Assembly (NCBI GenBank): GCA_964371025.1
Contig: CAYJKH010000002.1
Location: forward strand, 62,001 to 126,000
DNA: 64,000 bases
Origin: CAYJDP01 sp964371025
GTDB taxonomy: Bacteria > Bacillota_I > Bacilli_A > RF39 > UBA660
Direction: 5' to 3'
In this document: positions 50,937 to 59,298 of the stretch, one piece after another
How the letters are laid out: every line of letters begins with the position of its first letter
Position numbering within the stretch: position 1 is the first letter of the stretch
Made by a program: the position numbers and the translations under genes
Notes under the pieces: model-generated
Database searches by the model: none
What the model was told of the DNA's origin: nothing
Seen by the model: only the letters and a program-made list of their open reading frames with translations

Positions 50937-53267
50937 ATGCCAACATTAAAGAAAGAGGAACTAGTTTTAATAGATCGTTATTTTAGAGCAGTTAATTATT
51001 TATCAGTAGGACAATTATATTTATATGATAATCCTTTGTTAAAAAGAGAGTTAACAATTAATGATATTAAACCTAATTTAGTGGGACACTGGGGGACTGC
51101 TCCTGGTCAAAATTTTATATATACTCACCTTAATCGTATTATCAAAAAACACAATTTAAATATTTTATATATTTCTGGTCCTGGTCATGGGGGACAAGCG
51201 ATGATTGCTAATAATTATTTAGATGGAACTTATACGAAGTTTTATCCAAAAATTACCCAAGATGAAAAAGGAATGAAAAAATTATTTAAACAGTTTTCAT
51301 ATCCTGGCGGAGTGTCTTCCCATGTTGCGGCAGAAACTCCAGGTTCTATTCATGAAGGAGGAGAACTTGGGTATTCTCTAGCTCATGCGGCAGGGACTGT
51401 TTTAGACAATAAAGATTTAATTACAGCTTGTGTTATTGGAGATGGAGAAGCAGAAACTGGTCCTCTTGCAACTAGTTGGCATTTAAATAAATTTTTAAAT
51501 CCCAAAACAGATGGAATAGTGTTACCAATTCTACATAGAAATGGGTATAAAATTTCTAATCCGACTGTTTTTGGTAGAATGAGTAAGCAAGAGATGGAAG
51601 ATTTCTTTTATGGAGTGGGTTGGAAACCTTACTTTGTAGCAGGAGATGATCCTTTAAAGATGCATGAATTAATGGCTACTACCTTAGAGAAAGTTTTAAG
51701 GGATATTAAAAATATTAAAACTAGTAATAAAAGAATAAAGTATCCAATGATTGTATTAACTACTCCGAAGGGATGGACTGGTCCTCATATGGTTGATTCT
51801 AAAAAAATTGAGGGGACTTTTAGAGCTCATCAAGTACCAGTAGTTATTACAAAAGATAAGTATGATCAATTACCAATTTTAGATAAGTGGTTAAAAAGTT
51901 ATCATCCGGAAGAGTTATTTGATATAGATGGTAAATTATTAAGTGATATTAAAAGTATTATTCCAAAAAGTGAAAAATGTATGGGGATGAGTCCTTATGC
52001 TAACGGAGGGTTATTATTAAAAGAAATTAAAACTCCAATCTGGGAAAATTATGCTTTAGATATTAAGAGTCCTGGTTCTTTTGAAAAACAAGATATGATG
52101 GAACTGGGTAAATATATAAGAGATGTATTTTTACTTAATAAAGATAATAAGAACTTTAGATTATTTGGACCAGATGAAGCTATGAGTAATAAAATGAGTC
52201 ATATTTTTGAAGTTGAAAAAAGAATGTGGAATTATAAAACTTTAAAAAATGATGAATTTTTAAGTCCAACTGGTAGAGTAATGGATTCTTATTTATCAGA
52301 ACATTTATGCGAGGGAATGCTTGAGGGTTATTTATTAACAGGAAGACATGGTTTTTTCCATACGTATGAAGCTTTTTCACGTATAATTGATTCCATGGTA
52401 GCACAACATGCTAAATGGTTAAAAGTATGTAAGGAATTGTCTTTTAGAAAAGATATTTCATCTTTAAATATAGTATTAACATCACATGTATTCCAACAAG
52501 ATCATAATGGATATACACATCAAGAACCGGGGTTCTTAAATCATTTATCTACGAAAAAAGATGATATAGTAAATATTTATTTACCACCGGATACAAACTG
52601 TTTATTAGCAACTTTTGATAAGTGTTTAAAAACAAAAAATAAAATAAATGCTATAGTTGCTTCAAAACATCTTAGACCACAGTATTTAAATAAAGCTCAT
52701 GCTAAAGTTCATGTTGAAAATGGAATAGGGGTATTTAATTTTGCATCTAATGATTTAGGAAAACCAGATATTATATTAGCTTGTTGTGGAGAGACTCCAA
52801 CTTTAGAAGTTTTAGCAGCAACTAATTTGTTAAGAACAACTGTTAAAGATATTAAGATTAGAGTTATTAATGTAGTAGAGTTAATGAGATTAAAAAAAGG
52901 ACATCCAAGAGGATTATCAGATATTGAGTTTAATACTTTATTTACAAAAGATGTTCCAGTAATATTTAATTTTCATGGTTATCCTAGTTTAATAAATCAA
53001 TTAATTTATAATAGAGATAATAAAAATATATTAGTAAAAGGATACGAAGAAGAAGGAACTATTACTACAACATTTGATATAAGAGTTCAAAATAAAATAG
53101 ATAGATTTAATATAATGAAAGAATCACTTATGTTAATCCCTAAGTATAAATCAGTATCAGCACCTCTTTTAAAATGGTGTGATGATATGCTTAGTTATCA
53201 TAATAGTTATATTAAACAATTTGGAGAAGATATTCCTTTAGTAAAAGAATGGAAATGGAATTTATAA
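50937..53267 (+). CDS. xfp: Xylulose-5-phosphate/fructose-6-phosphate phosphoketolase
   Basis: 776-residue TPP enzyme that splits xylulose-5-P (and often fructose-6-P) with phosphate to acetyl phosphate. Signatures: GHWGTAPGQNFIYTHLNR, YISGPGHGGQ, YPGGVSSHVAAETPGSIHEGGELGY (split), IGDGEAETGPLATSW and HRNGYKISNPT; in the second half GRHGFFHTYEAF and SHVFQQDHNGYTHQEPGF (split). Acetyl phosphate feeds acetate kinase encoded at 15.6 kb. TATAAT at 50899-50904 and AAGGAGGG before ATG indicate strong separate expression. A terminator follows. Confidence 0.97.
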   Translation: MPTLKKEELVLIDRYFRAVNYLSVGQLYLYDNPLLKRELTINDIKPNLVGHWGTAPGQNFIYTHLNRIIKKHNLNILYISGPGHGGQAMIANNYLDGTYTKFYPKITQDEKGMKKLFKQFSYPGGVSSHVAAETPGSIHEGGELGYSLAHAAGTVLDNKDLITACVIGDGEAETGPLATSWHLNKFLNPKTDGIVLPILHRNGYKISNPTVFGRMSKQEMEDFFYGVGWKPYFVAGDDPLKMHELMATTLEKVLRDIKNIKTSNKRIKYPMIVLTTPKGWTGPHMVDSKKIEGTFRAHQVPVVITKDKYDQLPILDKWLKSYHPEELFDIDGKLLSDIKSIIPKSEKCMGMSPYANGGLLLKEIKTPIWENYALDIKSPGSFEKQDMMELGKYIRDVFLLNKDNKNFRLFGPDEAMSNKMSHIFEVEKRMWNYKTLKNDEFLSPTGRVMDSYLSEHLCEGMLEGYLLTGRHGFFHTYEAFSRIIDSMVAQHAKWLKVCKELSFRKDISSLNIVLTSHVFQQDHNGYTHQEPGFLNHLSTKKDDIVNIYLPPDTNCLLATFDKCLKTKNKINAIVASKHLRPQYLNKAHAKVHVENGIGVFNFASNDLGKPDIILACCGETPTLEVLAATNLLRTTVKDIKIRVINVVELMRLKKGHPRGLSDIEFNTLFTKDVPVIFNFHGYPSLINQLIYNRDNKNILVKGYEEEGTITTTFDIRVQNKIDRFNIMKESLMLIPKYKSVSAPLLKWCDDMLSYHNSYIKQFGEDIPLVKEWKWNL

Positions 53268-53292
53268 GAGATGCTTAAGCATTTCTTTTTTG
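53266..53292 (+). terminator. xfp terminator
   Basis: AAGAGATGC / GCATTTCTT (one G-U), loop TTAA, T-run. Confidence 0.85.
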
Positions 53293-53304
53293 ATTGATAA
53301 AAAG

Positions 53305-53335
53305 TTGTTTATTTATAAAAAAAATATGTTATAAT
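53305..53335 (+). promoter_or_regulatory. recG promoter (extended -10)
   Basis: TG-T-TATAAT (-10 at 53330-53335) with a TTGTTT at 53305-53310 (19-bp spacing). It lies inside the upstream in-frame extension of recG, which argues that translation starts after it. Confidence 0.65.
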
Positions 53336-53356
53336 ATGCAAGAAGGAAGTGATAGT

Positions 53357-55354
53357 GTGTCAAAACTTGCAGATATTAAAGGATTAGGGCCTAAATCGTT
53401 ACTTTTACTAGAAAAGTTATCGATAAACAATATAAATGACTTAGTAATGCATTATCCTTTTAGATACGATATGTTAGTTAGAAATACTCTACAAGAAGTT
53501 AATGATGGAGAAAAGATAGTTATTGATGGGAAGATAGAGAGTATTCCAATATTAATGAGATTTAAAACAGGTTTAAATAAAATGAATTTTAGATTAGTAA
53601 CACCCTCTGGAGTAGTGGGAGTTTCTATATTTAATAGAGCATTTATCAAAAAAGATTTATTAGTAGGGACAACTGTTACTGTTATTGGAAAACTAGATAA
53701 GAAGAAAAATATAATAACAGCAGCTGATATTAAATTAGAGGGTTTATCTAATAAAGTTAAAATAGAACCAATATATCATACTACTAGTGGATTAACTAAT
53801 AAAAATCTAAGAACATATATAAATATGGGATTATTAATGTTTGGTAAAGAGATAGAGGATTATATACCTAAATCATTGATTGAAAAGTATAAATTTTTAA
53901 ATAAAAAGACATCTTTAAATATTATTCATAATCCTTCAACTGAAGAAAAATTAAAAGATGTTACCATTAGATTAAAGTATGAAGAATTATTTATATTTAT
54001 GTTTAAAATTAATTACTTAAAATTAATGAATAAAAAGAAAAATATCGGAGTAGTAAGAGTTATTGATAAAGATAAAGTAAATAAGTTTATAAAAAGTATT
54101 CCATTTGAATTAACAAATGATCAATTAATTACAGTAGAAGATATCTTAAATGATTTAGAAAAAGATTATAGAATGAATAGACTATTACAAGGTGATGTTG
54201 GAAGTGGTAAAACAATAGTATCTTTTATTGCAATGTATGCTAATTACTTATCGGGATTTCAATCAGCATTAATGGCTCCAACGGAAATATTAGCAATTCA
54301 ACATTTTAATAATATTAAAAAAATTATTAAAGATAAAAATATTAATATAGAACTTTTAACAGGATCAACTCCTAAAAAAGAAAAGAGTGCTATTTATGAA
54401 AAATTAAAAAATGGGGAAGTTCATATTATTATTGGAACTCATGCTTTAATTCAAGATGATGTAGAGTATCAAAATCTAGGGTTAGTAATAACAGATGAAC
54501 AACATCGTTTTGGGGTTCATCAAAGAGCAAATCTTCATAATAAAGGTAAAAAACCAGATATATTATATATGAGTGCTACACCAATTCCTAGAACTTATGC
54601 CTTAACTATTTTTGGAGATATGGATGTTTCTACAATTAAGGAAAGACCTAAAGGAAGACAACCAATTGAGACAATGATAAAACAAAATGATGAAATAAAA
54701 GATGTTTTAGAAATAATTTATGATGAGTTAAAAGAAAAGCATCAAATTTATGTAATAGCCCCTTTAATTGAAGAAAGTGAAGTTAGTGACTTAACTAATG
54801 TAGCAGAATTAAAAGAAAAAATGTCATTAGCGTTTGGTAAAAAATATAATATTGAAATAATTCATGGAAAAATGACTAGTGTTGCAAAGGAATTAGTAAT
54901 GCAATCATTTAAAGAAGGGAAAATAGATATATTAATTTCTACAACCGTAGTAGAAGTTGGAGTAGATGTTGAAAATGCATCCACTATAGTTATCTTTGAT
55001 GCCGAAAGATTTGGACTTTCAACCCTTCACCAATTAAGAGGAAGAGTTGGAAGAGGATCAATTAAATCAAAATGTATTTTAATAAGTGATAATAAGTCTG
55101 AAAGACTTAAAATAATGACTAATACCGAAGATGGATTTAAAATAAGTGAAGAAGACTTTAAACTAAGAGGTTCGGGAGATATATTTGGAAGTAAACAAAG
55201 TGGAGATATGTCATTTAAAATAGTTAATATAAAAAATGATTATAAAATATTGCTTCAAGCTAAAAAAGATTCAAAAGAATATCTCCTTGATAAAAACACA
55301 GATAATGAAGAACTAAAACAAAAACTAATAAATTCAATGATAAAAGATTCATAA
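53357..55354 (+). CDS. recG: ATP-dependent DNA helicase RecG
   Basis: 665-residue SF2 helicase that remodels stalled forks. N-terminal helix-hairpin and wedge/OB domain (LADIKGLGPKSLLLL; MHYPFRYD), helicase core with QGDVGSGKT, APTEILAIQH, DEQHRFGVHQR, MSATPIPRT and QLRGRVGRG. Start: GTG 53357 with AAGGAAGT (53343-53350) at good spacing; an open extension to 53294 contains the promoter and is not translated. No terminator is visible before the sRNA region. Confidence 0.97.
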   Translation: MSKLADIKGLGPKSLLLLEKLSINNINDLVMHYPFRYDMLVRNTLQEVNDGEKIVIDGKIESIPILMRFKTGLNKMNFRLVTPSGVVGVSIFNRAFIKKDLLVGTTVTVIGKLDKKKNIITAADIKLEGLSNKVKIEPIYHTTSGLTNKNLRTYINMGLLMFGKEIEDYIPKSLIEKYKFLNKKTSLNIIHNPSTEEKLKDVTIRLKYEELFIFMFKINYLKLMNKKKNIGVVRVIDKDKVNKFIKSIPFELTNDQLITVEDILNDLEKDYRMNRLLQGDVGSGKTIVSFIAMYANYLSGFQSALMAPTEILAIQHFNNIKKIIKDKNINIELLTGSTPKKEKSAIYEKLKNGEVHIIIGTHALIQDDVEYQNLGLVITDEQHRFGVHQRANLHNKGKKPDILYMSATPIPRTYALTIFGDMDVSTIKERPKGRQPIETMIKQNDEIKDVLEIIYDELKEKHQIYVIAPLIEESEVSDLTNVAELKEKMSLAFGKKYNIEIIHGKMTSVAKELVMQSFKEGKIDILISTTVVEVGVDVENASTIVIFDAERFGLSTLHQLRGRVGRGSIKSKCILISDNKSERLKIMTNTEDGFKISEEDFKLRGSGDIFGSKQSGDMSFKIVNIKNDYKILLQAKKDSKEYLLDKNTDNEELKQKLINSMIKDS

Positions 55355-55388
55355 TATGTAAAATTAAAAGTAATTATTCTCAATCATA

Positions 55389-55417
55389 TTGACAATAATT
55401 ACAATTTATTCTATTAT
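55389..55417 (+). promoter_or_regulatory. Promoter of the candidate C-rich sRNA
   Basis: TTGACA (55389-55394), 17-bp spacer, TATTAT (55412-55417). No open reading frame of note follows; the transcript would start near 55423. Confidence 0.8.
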
Positions 55418-55422
55418 TAAGA

Positions 55423-55520
55423 TGCATGATATATATCATGCTGATTATCTCTCACGGATTTGTGTGAGAGTATATTCAACCGAACCCCCTGAAGAGAAGA
55501 CATTGTCTTCTCGTTTTTTT
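55423..55520 (+). ncRNA. Candidate trans-acting sRNA with C-rich single-stranded motif
   Basis: About 97 nt between a consensus promoter and an intrinsic terminator. Two hairpins: GCATGAT/ATCATGC (55424-55441) and CTCTCAC/GTGAGAG (55449-55470). Then unpaired ATTCAACCGAACCCCCTGAA, then terminator GAGAAGAC/GTCTTCTC (55494-55512) with T7. The exposed ACCCCCT can pair with G-rich Shine-Dalgarno sequences, the design of C-rich anti-SD sRNAs (RsaE-type) in Gram-positives. No family is claimed. It may instead be a leader of the gene at 55738, but the terminator is about 215 bp before that gene. Confidence 0.7.
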
Positions 55521-55737
55521 ATAAAGTATAACATTTCGATTTTAATAATTAGCTCATGTACGTAAGTAAAATCGTTCACTTATTAATTTAACTATAATGA
55601 AACAGTAATTAAATTAATGAGTATAAATAAGAGTAAATTTTTAGAATTTGTTATTTGAAAGGAAATTGAATTATGTTAAAAAAAAAATTATATTAAAATA
55701 TGATATAATTTTTTTATTATAGAAAAAGAGGTTATTT
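55521..55737 (+). other. AT-rich non-coding stretch with possible decayed gene starts
   Basis: No gene over 20 codons. A 10-bp inverted repeat (55582-55591 / 55609-55618), a 13-codon frame starting at ATG 55618 and a 7-codon frame starting at 55674 after GAAAGGAA look like remnants or chance. The last 50 bp carry TATAAT-like sequence for the next gene. Confidence 0.4.
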
Positions 55738-56355
55738 ATGAATCAGGAAATTTTTAGTAATAGTAATAATTATTATTGTGCACATGGAACAGGGCGCTTA
55801 AATGATAGTCCTGAGATAATTAATTCAATTTTTAAGATTGGATTAAGATGTAGTCATGGCTCTTTGGAAAATACAGTAGTTCAATATGGATCAGGCCGTG
55901 ATGATCTTTTTAATGAAAAGAAAAATAGTTTTGATAACTGGGAACATATTAATTCAAAAAAAATAGTTATAATTAGTGTTCCCAAAGAATTATATATTCA
56001 TTATTCTTTTAAAAAAGATTGCTCATATAAAGCATTTGAATATATTAATGATGAAAATCAAAATGTATATTTAAGACCTGAATATGTAAGAGGGTATTAT
56101 AATGCAGAAACAGAAGAATTTATAGAAAATCCTAATTATTATGATAAGTTAGATGATAATTATCAAAGAAAATTATACGAAGAAGTAAAAACAAATTTTG
56201 CTAAAACAATTAATGAATTAGGTAGTTCCCTTGAGGAGTATAATTCTATTTATGAAAATTTCATTGAATCTCCAATTCCTTTTAGTGAAGCAGAAATAAA
56301 GTTGTATGATCAAATGTACCAAAAAAATTCAAATGAAAAAGATTTTAGTAGATAA
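55738..56355 (+). CDS. Orphan protein, possible ADP-ribosyltransferase-like N-terminus
   Basis: 205 residues, no signal peptide or membrane helix. The N-terminal part YYCAHGTGRLNDSPEIINSI-FKIGLR followed by SHGSLENTVVQYG resembles the first strand and helix of ART/PARP-like folds, where 'H-G-T ... I ... I ... G-L' binds NAD; VYLRPEYVRGYYN comes later. No clear catalytic Glu motif is identified, so this is a weak fold-level suggestion. The C-terminal half is helical and charged. It has AAGAGG before ATG and its own terminator, with no operon partners. It lies in an accessory-looking region. Confidence 0.5.
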   Translation: MNQEIFSNSNNYYCAHGTGRLNDSPEIINSIFKIGLRCSHGSLENTVVQYGSGRDDLFNEKKNSFDNWEHINSKKIVIISVPKELYIHYSFKKDCSYKAFEYINDENQNVYLRPEYVRGYYNAETEEFIENPNYYDKLDDNYQRKLYEEVKTNFAKTINELGSSLEEYNSIYENFIESPIPFSEAEIKLYDQMYQKNSNEKDFSR

Positions 56356-56380
56356 AAGAAGATGTTAATCTTCTTTTTTT
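56356..56380 (+). terminator. Terminator of the orphan gene
   Basis: AAGAAGAT (56356-56363) / ATCTTCTT (56368-56375), loop GTTA, T-run. Confidence 0.87.
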
Positions 56381-56390
56381 ACACTTAGAT

Positions 56391-56412
56391 ATCTTAATAA
56401 AATCTTAATAAA
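56391..56412 (+). promoter_or_regulatory. Direct repeat, probable response-regulator binding site
   Basis: Two exact, adjoining copies of ATCTTAATAAA (56391-56401 and 56402-56412), so half-sites CTTAAT recur with 11-bp period, the spacing used by OmpR/PhoB-type dimers. It lies about 30 bp upstream of TATAAT (56442-56447), which has no good -35, as expected for an activator-dependent promoter of the two-component operon. Confidence 0.7.
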
Positions 56413-56473
56413 AAGATTATTTTATATTAATAATTATTTGCTATAATAAAAAAGACAAAGGAAGTGGAGTTTT

Positions 56474-57175
56474 ATGAATAAAATACTAGTAGTAGATGAT
56501 GATAAAGAAATAGTTAAATCAATTGAAATTTATTTAAGGCAAGAAAACTATGAAATATTTAAAGCATATGATGGAATAGAAGCATTAGAAGTAATTGATA
56601 AGAATGAAATTAATTTAGTCATATTAGATATAATGATGCCTAATTTAGATGGAATTAGTACTGTTAATAAGATAAGAGAAAAATTAAATATACCAGTTAT
56701 TTTATTATCTGCTAAAAGTGAAGATTATGATAAAATTGAAGGTTTAAATAAAGGAGCAGATGATTATATAACAAAACCTTTTAATCCATTAGAATTAATT
56801 GCAAGAGTTAATTCTCAACTTAGAAGATATAATAATTTTTATAAAAAAACTAATAATGAAGAAATATATAGAAGTGGGGATTTAATTATCAATAATTTAA
56901 CAAAAGAAATTAGTGTGTTAGATAAAAAAATTAAATTAACTCCAACTGAATATAATATTTTATTATTTTTATTAAAAAATAAAGGAAAAGTATATTCAAT
57001 GGACCAAATATATAGTGAAATATCATCAAGTGATAGTTATGATATATCTAATATAATAGCAGTTCATATTAGACATATTAGAGAAAAAATAGAAGTTAAT
57101 CCAAAAAACCCAATCTATTTAAAAATAATTTGGGGAGTAGGATATAAAATAGAAGATATAAAGGAGAAATTATGA
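56474..57175 (+). CDS. OmpR-family response regulator
   Basis: 233 residues. Receiver domain with acidic pocket VVDDDKE (7-13), phosphoacceptor Asp52 in LVILDIMMPNLDG, switch residues LLSAK and the YITKPFNPLEL lysine. A C-terminal winged helix (about 135-230) carries LTPTEYNILLFLLKNKGK and VAVHIRHIREKIE-type recognition (IIAVHIRHIREKI). Its stop overlaps the histidine kinase start by 4 bp. A direct repeat with 11-bp period in its promoter suggests autoregulation. Within the family it is closest in style to VanR/Bce-type regulators; the signal is unknown. Confidence 0.95.
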   Translation: MNKILVVDDDKEIVKSIEIYLRQENYEIFKAYDGIEALEVIDKNEINLVILDIMMPNLDGISTVNKIREKLNIPVILLSAKSEDYDKIEGLNKGADDYITKPFNPLELIARVNSQLRRYNNFYKKTNNEEIYRSGDLIINNLTKEISVLDKKIKLTPTEYNILLFLLKNKGKVYSMDQIYSEISSSDSYDISNIIAVHIRHIREKIEVNPKNPIYLKIIWGVGYKIEDIKEKL

Positions 57176-59121
57176 AAAATAAAAATACAAAATGGATCTT
57201 ATTTAGGTGGTTAGGATATATATTAATACCTGTTTTAATATTTATAATAACTCTTAATGGAGCAGTAATATATACTGTTTCTAATAACTCATTAGATGAT
57301 TTTGATGATAATAATTATTATGAATCAGATTTCTTTTTAGATCAGTTAGAAAGTGATTTGAAAAATATGGTGATTGAGGCAAATAATACAGTAATTACAG
57401 ATGATTATTCTCATTATTCTTCACATGGAGTTATTGATATTAATGGAGAAAAATATGAAATAATAAATAGTTATTTGAACGAATATCAAGATTTTGATTT
57501 TATTTATGTTGATAATGTTGCTAAAGAAATAAATATTAATAAATTAGATGTAAATATTAAAGAGATAATTGAAGATGAATCATTAGGAGATTATTATTAT
57601 ACTGATATTGATAATGTTATTACATCTACAATTGGAGATTATGATGTAAAAGATATCGTAATAAACTATGGAATTTTAAATCAATATAATTTTGAAAATC
57701 TAGAAAATGCCGATTTTTATTATTCATATGATAATATAGAATATACATCAACTACAAGTTTAGAGAGCATCTGGTATAATATTGTAAAAGGAAGCTATAA
57801 ATATGCAGTTTTAAATATTTGTATAGCAGCTTTATTATTACTTACACTGACTATACTAATGTTTATAGGAATTGGAAAAAATAGAGAAAATGATGATATT
57901 AAGTTAAATAAATTTGATAATATTCCGTTCGAATTAATCGTATTTGCGGGAATGATGCCACTGTTTATTGGGATAAACTCTATGGATGATCATATTGTAA
58001 TAACTACTGTTATGTTAAGTATTCTATATATTATATGGTTAAATATTCTAATTACATTTATAAAAAGGATTAAAGCTAGTAGTTTATTAAAAAGTACTTT
58101 AATATATAAATCAATTATTCTTATGAAAAGTATATTTACAAAAGTACGTGAAAATGTAAAAATAACTGCTATAATAGTGGGATTTGTATTTATAAATTTC
58201 TTCTTAATAGTAACCGAGTATCATCCGTTTATAATGTTAATTTATATAGCAGTATTAATAGGAATTGGTATTTATGTATATAAAAGATACTTTATGTTAA
58301 AAAATATAAAACAATTGATTAATGATATATATGAAAATAAAACATATACTATAAAAAAAGAAGATTATACAGAAGATTTTTATGAGGTAGTAGAAAAACT
58401 AGATAAAATATCAAATGGATTTAATGAAGCACTAGAATCAAAACTAGTAAGTGAAAGAATGAAGAGTGAACTTATTACTAATGTATCACATGATATTAAA
58501 ACTCCACTAACTTCCATTATTAATTACATAGATTTATTGCAAAAAGAAAAAATAGAAGATAAGAAAATAAATGAATATATAAATATTTTAAGTATTAAAG
58601 CAGATAGGTTAAAAAAATTAACTGAAGATTTAGTAGAATTATCAAAAGCAAGTTCAGGAAACTTAAAAATAGGGTTTAGTAAAATAAATATAAATGAATT
58701 ATTAAACCAATTAAATGGGGAATATGATGAAAAAATAAAAACATCTAAATTAGAGATAGATTATGAGAATAATAAAAATATATTTATTAAAGCAGATACT
58801 AAATATATATACCGTGTATTTGACAATATATATAGTAATATAGTTAAATATTCTATGAAAAATACAAGAGTTTATCTAGATATTAAAGAAGCTGATAATG
58901 AAGTTATTATTTCAATAAAAAATATTTCTAAAGAAAAATTAAATATATCAAAAGAAGAGTTAATCCAAAGATTTGTAAGAGGAGACTCTTCAAGAAGTGA
59001 ACAAGGGAGTGGATTAGGGTTATCTATAGTTGATAACTTAGTAAAACTCCAAGAAGGTAATTTTGATATTACGATCGATGGTGATTTATTTAAAGTGATA
59101 ATTACATTTAAGAAGTGGTAA
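57172..59121 (+). CDS. Membrane sensor histidine kinase
   Basis: 649 residues. TM1 at about 10-32, an extracytoplasmic domain rich in Asp/Tyr/Asn (about 33-210), then about five more helices (213-240, 255-275, 280-300, 330-350, 355-372). Next a HAMP-like/linker helix and DHp domain with His440 in NVSHDIKTPLTSI. The ATPase domain has N-box DNIYSNIVKY and G2-box EQGSGLGLSIVDNL. It phosphorylates the response regulator encoded upstream. The multi-helix region between sensor and kinase is unusual and may itself sense membrane or cell-wall state. The stop overlaps a terminator. Confidence 0.94.
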   Translation: MKNKNTKWILFRWLGYILIPVLIFIITLNGAVIYTVSNNSLDDFDDNNYYESDFFLDQLESDLKNMVIEANNTVITDDYSHYSSHGVIDINGEKYEIINSYLNEYQDFDFIYVDNVAKEININKLDVNIKEIIEDESLGDYYYTDIDNVITSTIGDYDVKDIVINYGILNQYNFENLENADFYYSYDNIEYTSTTSLESIWYNIVKGSYKYAVLNICIAALLLLTLTILMFIGIGKNRENDDIKLNKFDNIPFELIVFAGMMPLFIGINSMDDHIVITTVMLSILYIIWLNILITFIKRIKASSLLKSTLIYKSIILMKSIFTKVRENVKITAIIVGFVFINFFLIVTEYHPFIMLIYIAVLIGIGIYVYKRYFMLKNIKQLINDIYENKTYTIKKEDYTEDFYEVVEKLDKISNGFNEALESKLVSERMKSELITNVSHDIKTPLTSIINYIDLLQKEKIEDKKINEYINILSIKADRLKKLTEDLVELSKASSGNLKIGFSKININELLNQLNGEYDEKIKTSKLEIDYENNKNIFIKADTKYIYRVFDNIYSNIVKYSMKNTRVYLDIKEADNEVIISIKNISKEKLNISKEELIQRFVRGDSSRSEQGSGLGLSIVDNLVKLQEGNFDITIDGDLFKVIITFKKW

Positions 59122-59151
59122 AATAAAAAGTTTATCGCTTTTTTATTTTAA
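59119..59151 (+). terminator. Terminator of the two-component operon
   Basis: TAAAATAAAAAG (59119-59130) / CTTTTTTATTTTA (59138-59150), AT-only except for its closing pair; overlaps the kinase stop. Confidence 0.6.
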
Positions 59152-59231
59152 ATAACAAAGTAAAAAAAGTGTAATTACAAATAAAATAAATAAAAAAGAC
59201 TTTATATATGAAAAAATAGTTAAAGTAGACT

Positions 59232-59253
59232 AAGAGTGTAAAAACTCTTTTTT
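59232..59253 (+). terminator. Terminator-like hairpin before the nth-like gene
   Basis: AAGAGT / ACTCTT stem and T6, just upstream of an extended -10 (TGC-TATAAT, -10 at 59260-59265). There is no gene between it and the kinase terminator, so it may end a short unannotated transcript. Confidence 0.55.
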
Positions 59254-59298
59254 ATATGCTATAATTAATTTATAAATATAGTTATTTCAGAGGGGAAA

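Noticed and set aside
53294..53356. N-terminal extension of RecG
   Set aside because: The extension contains the -10 promoter box (53330-53335) and the ribosome site for GTG 53357, and its residues do not resemble RecG.
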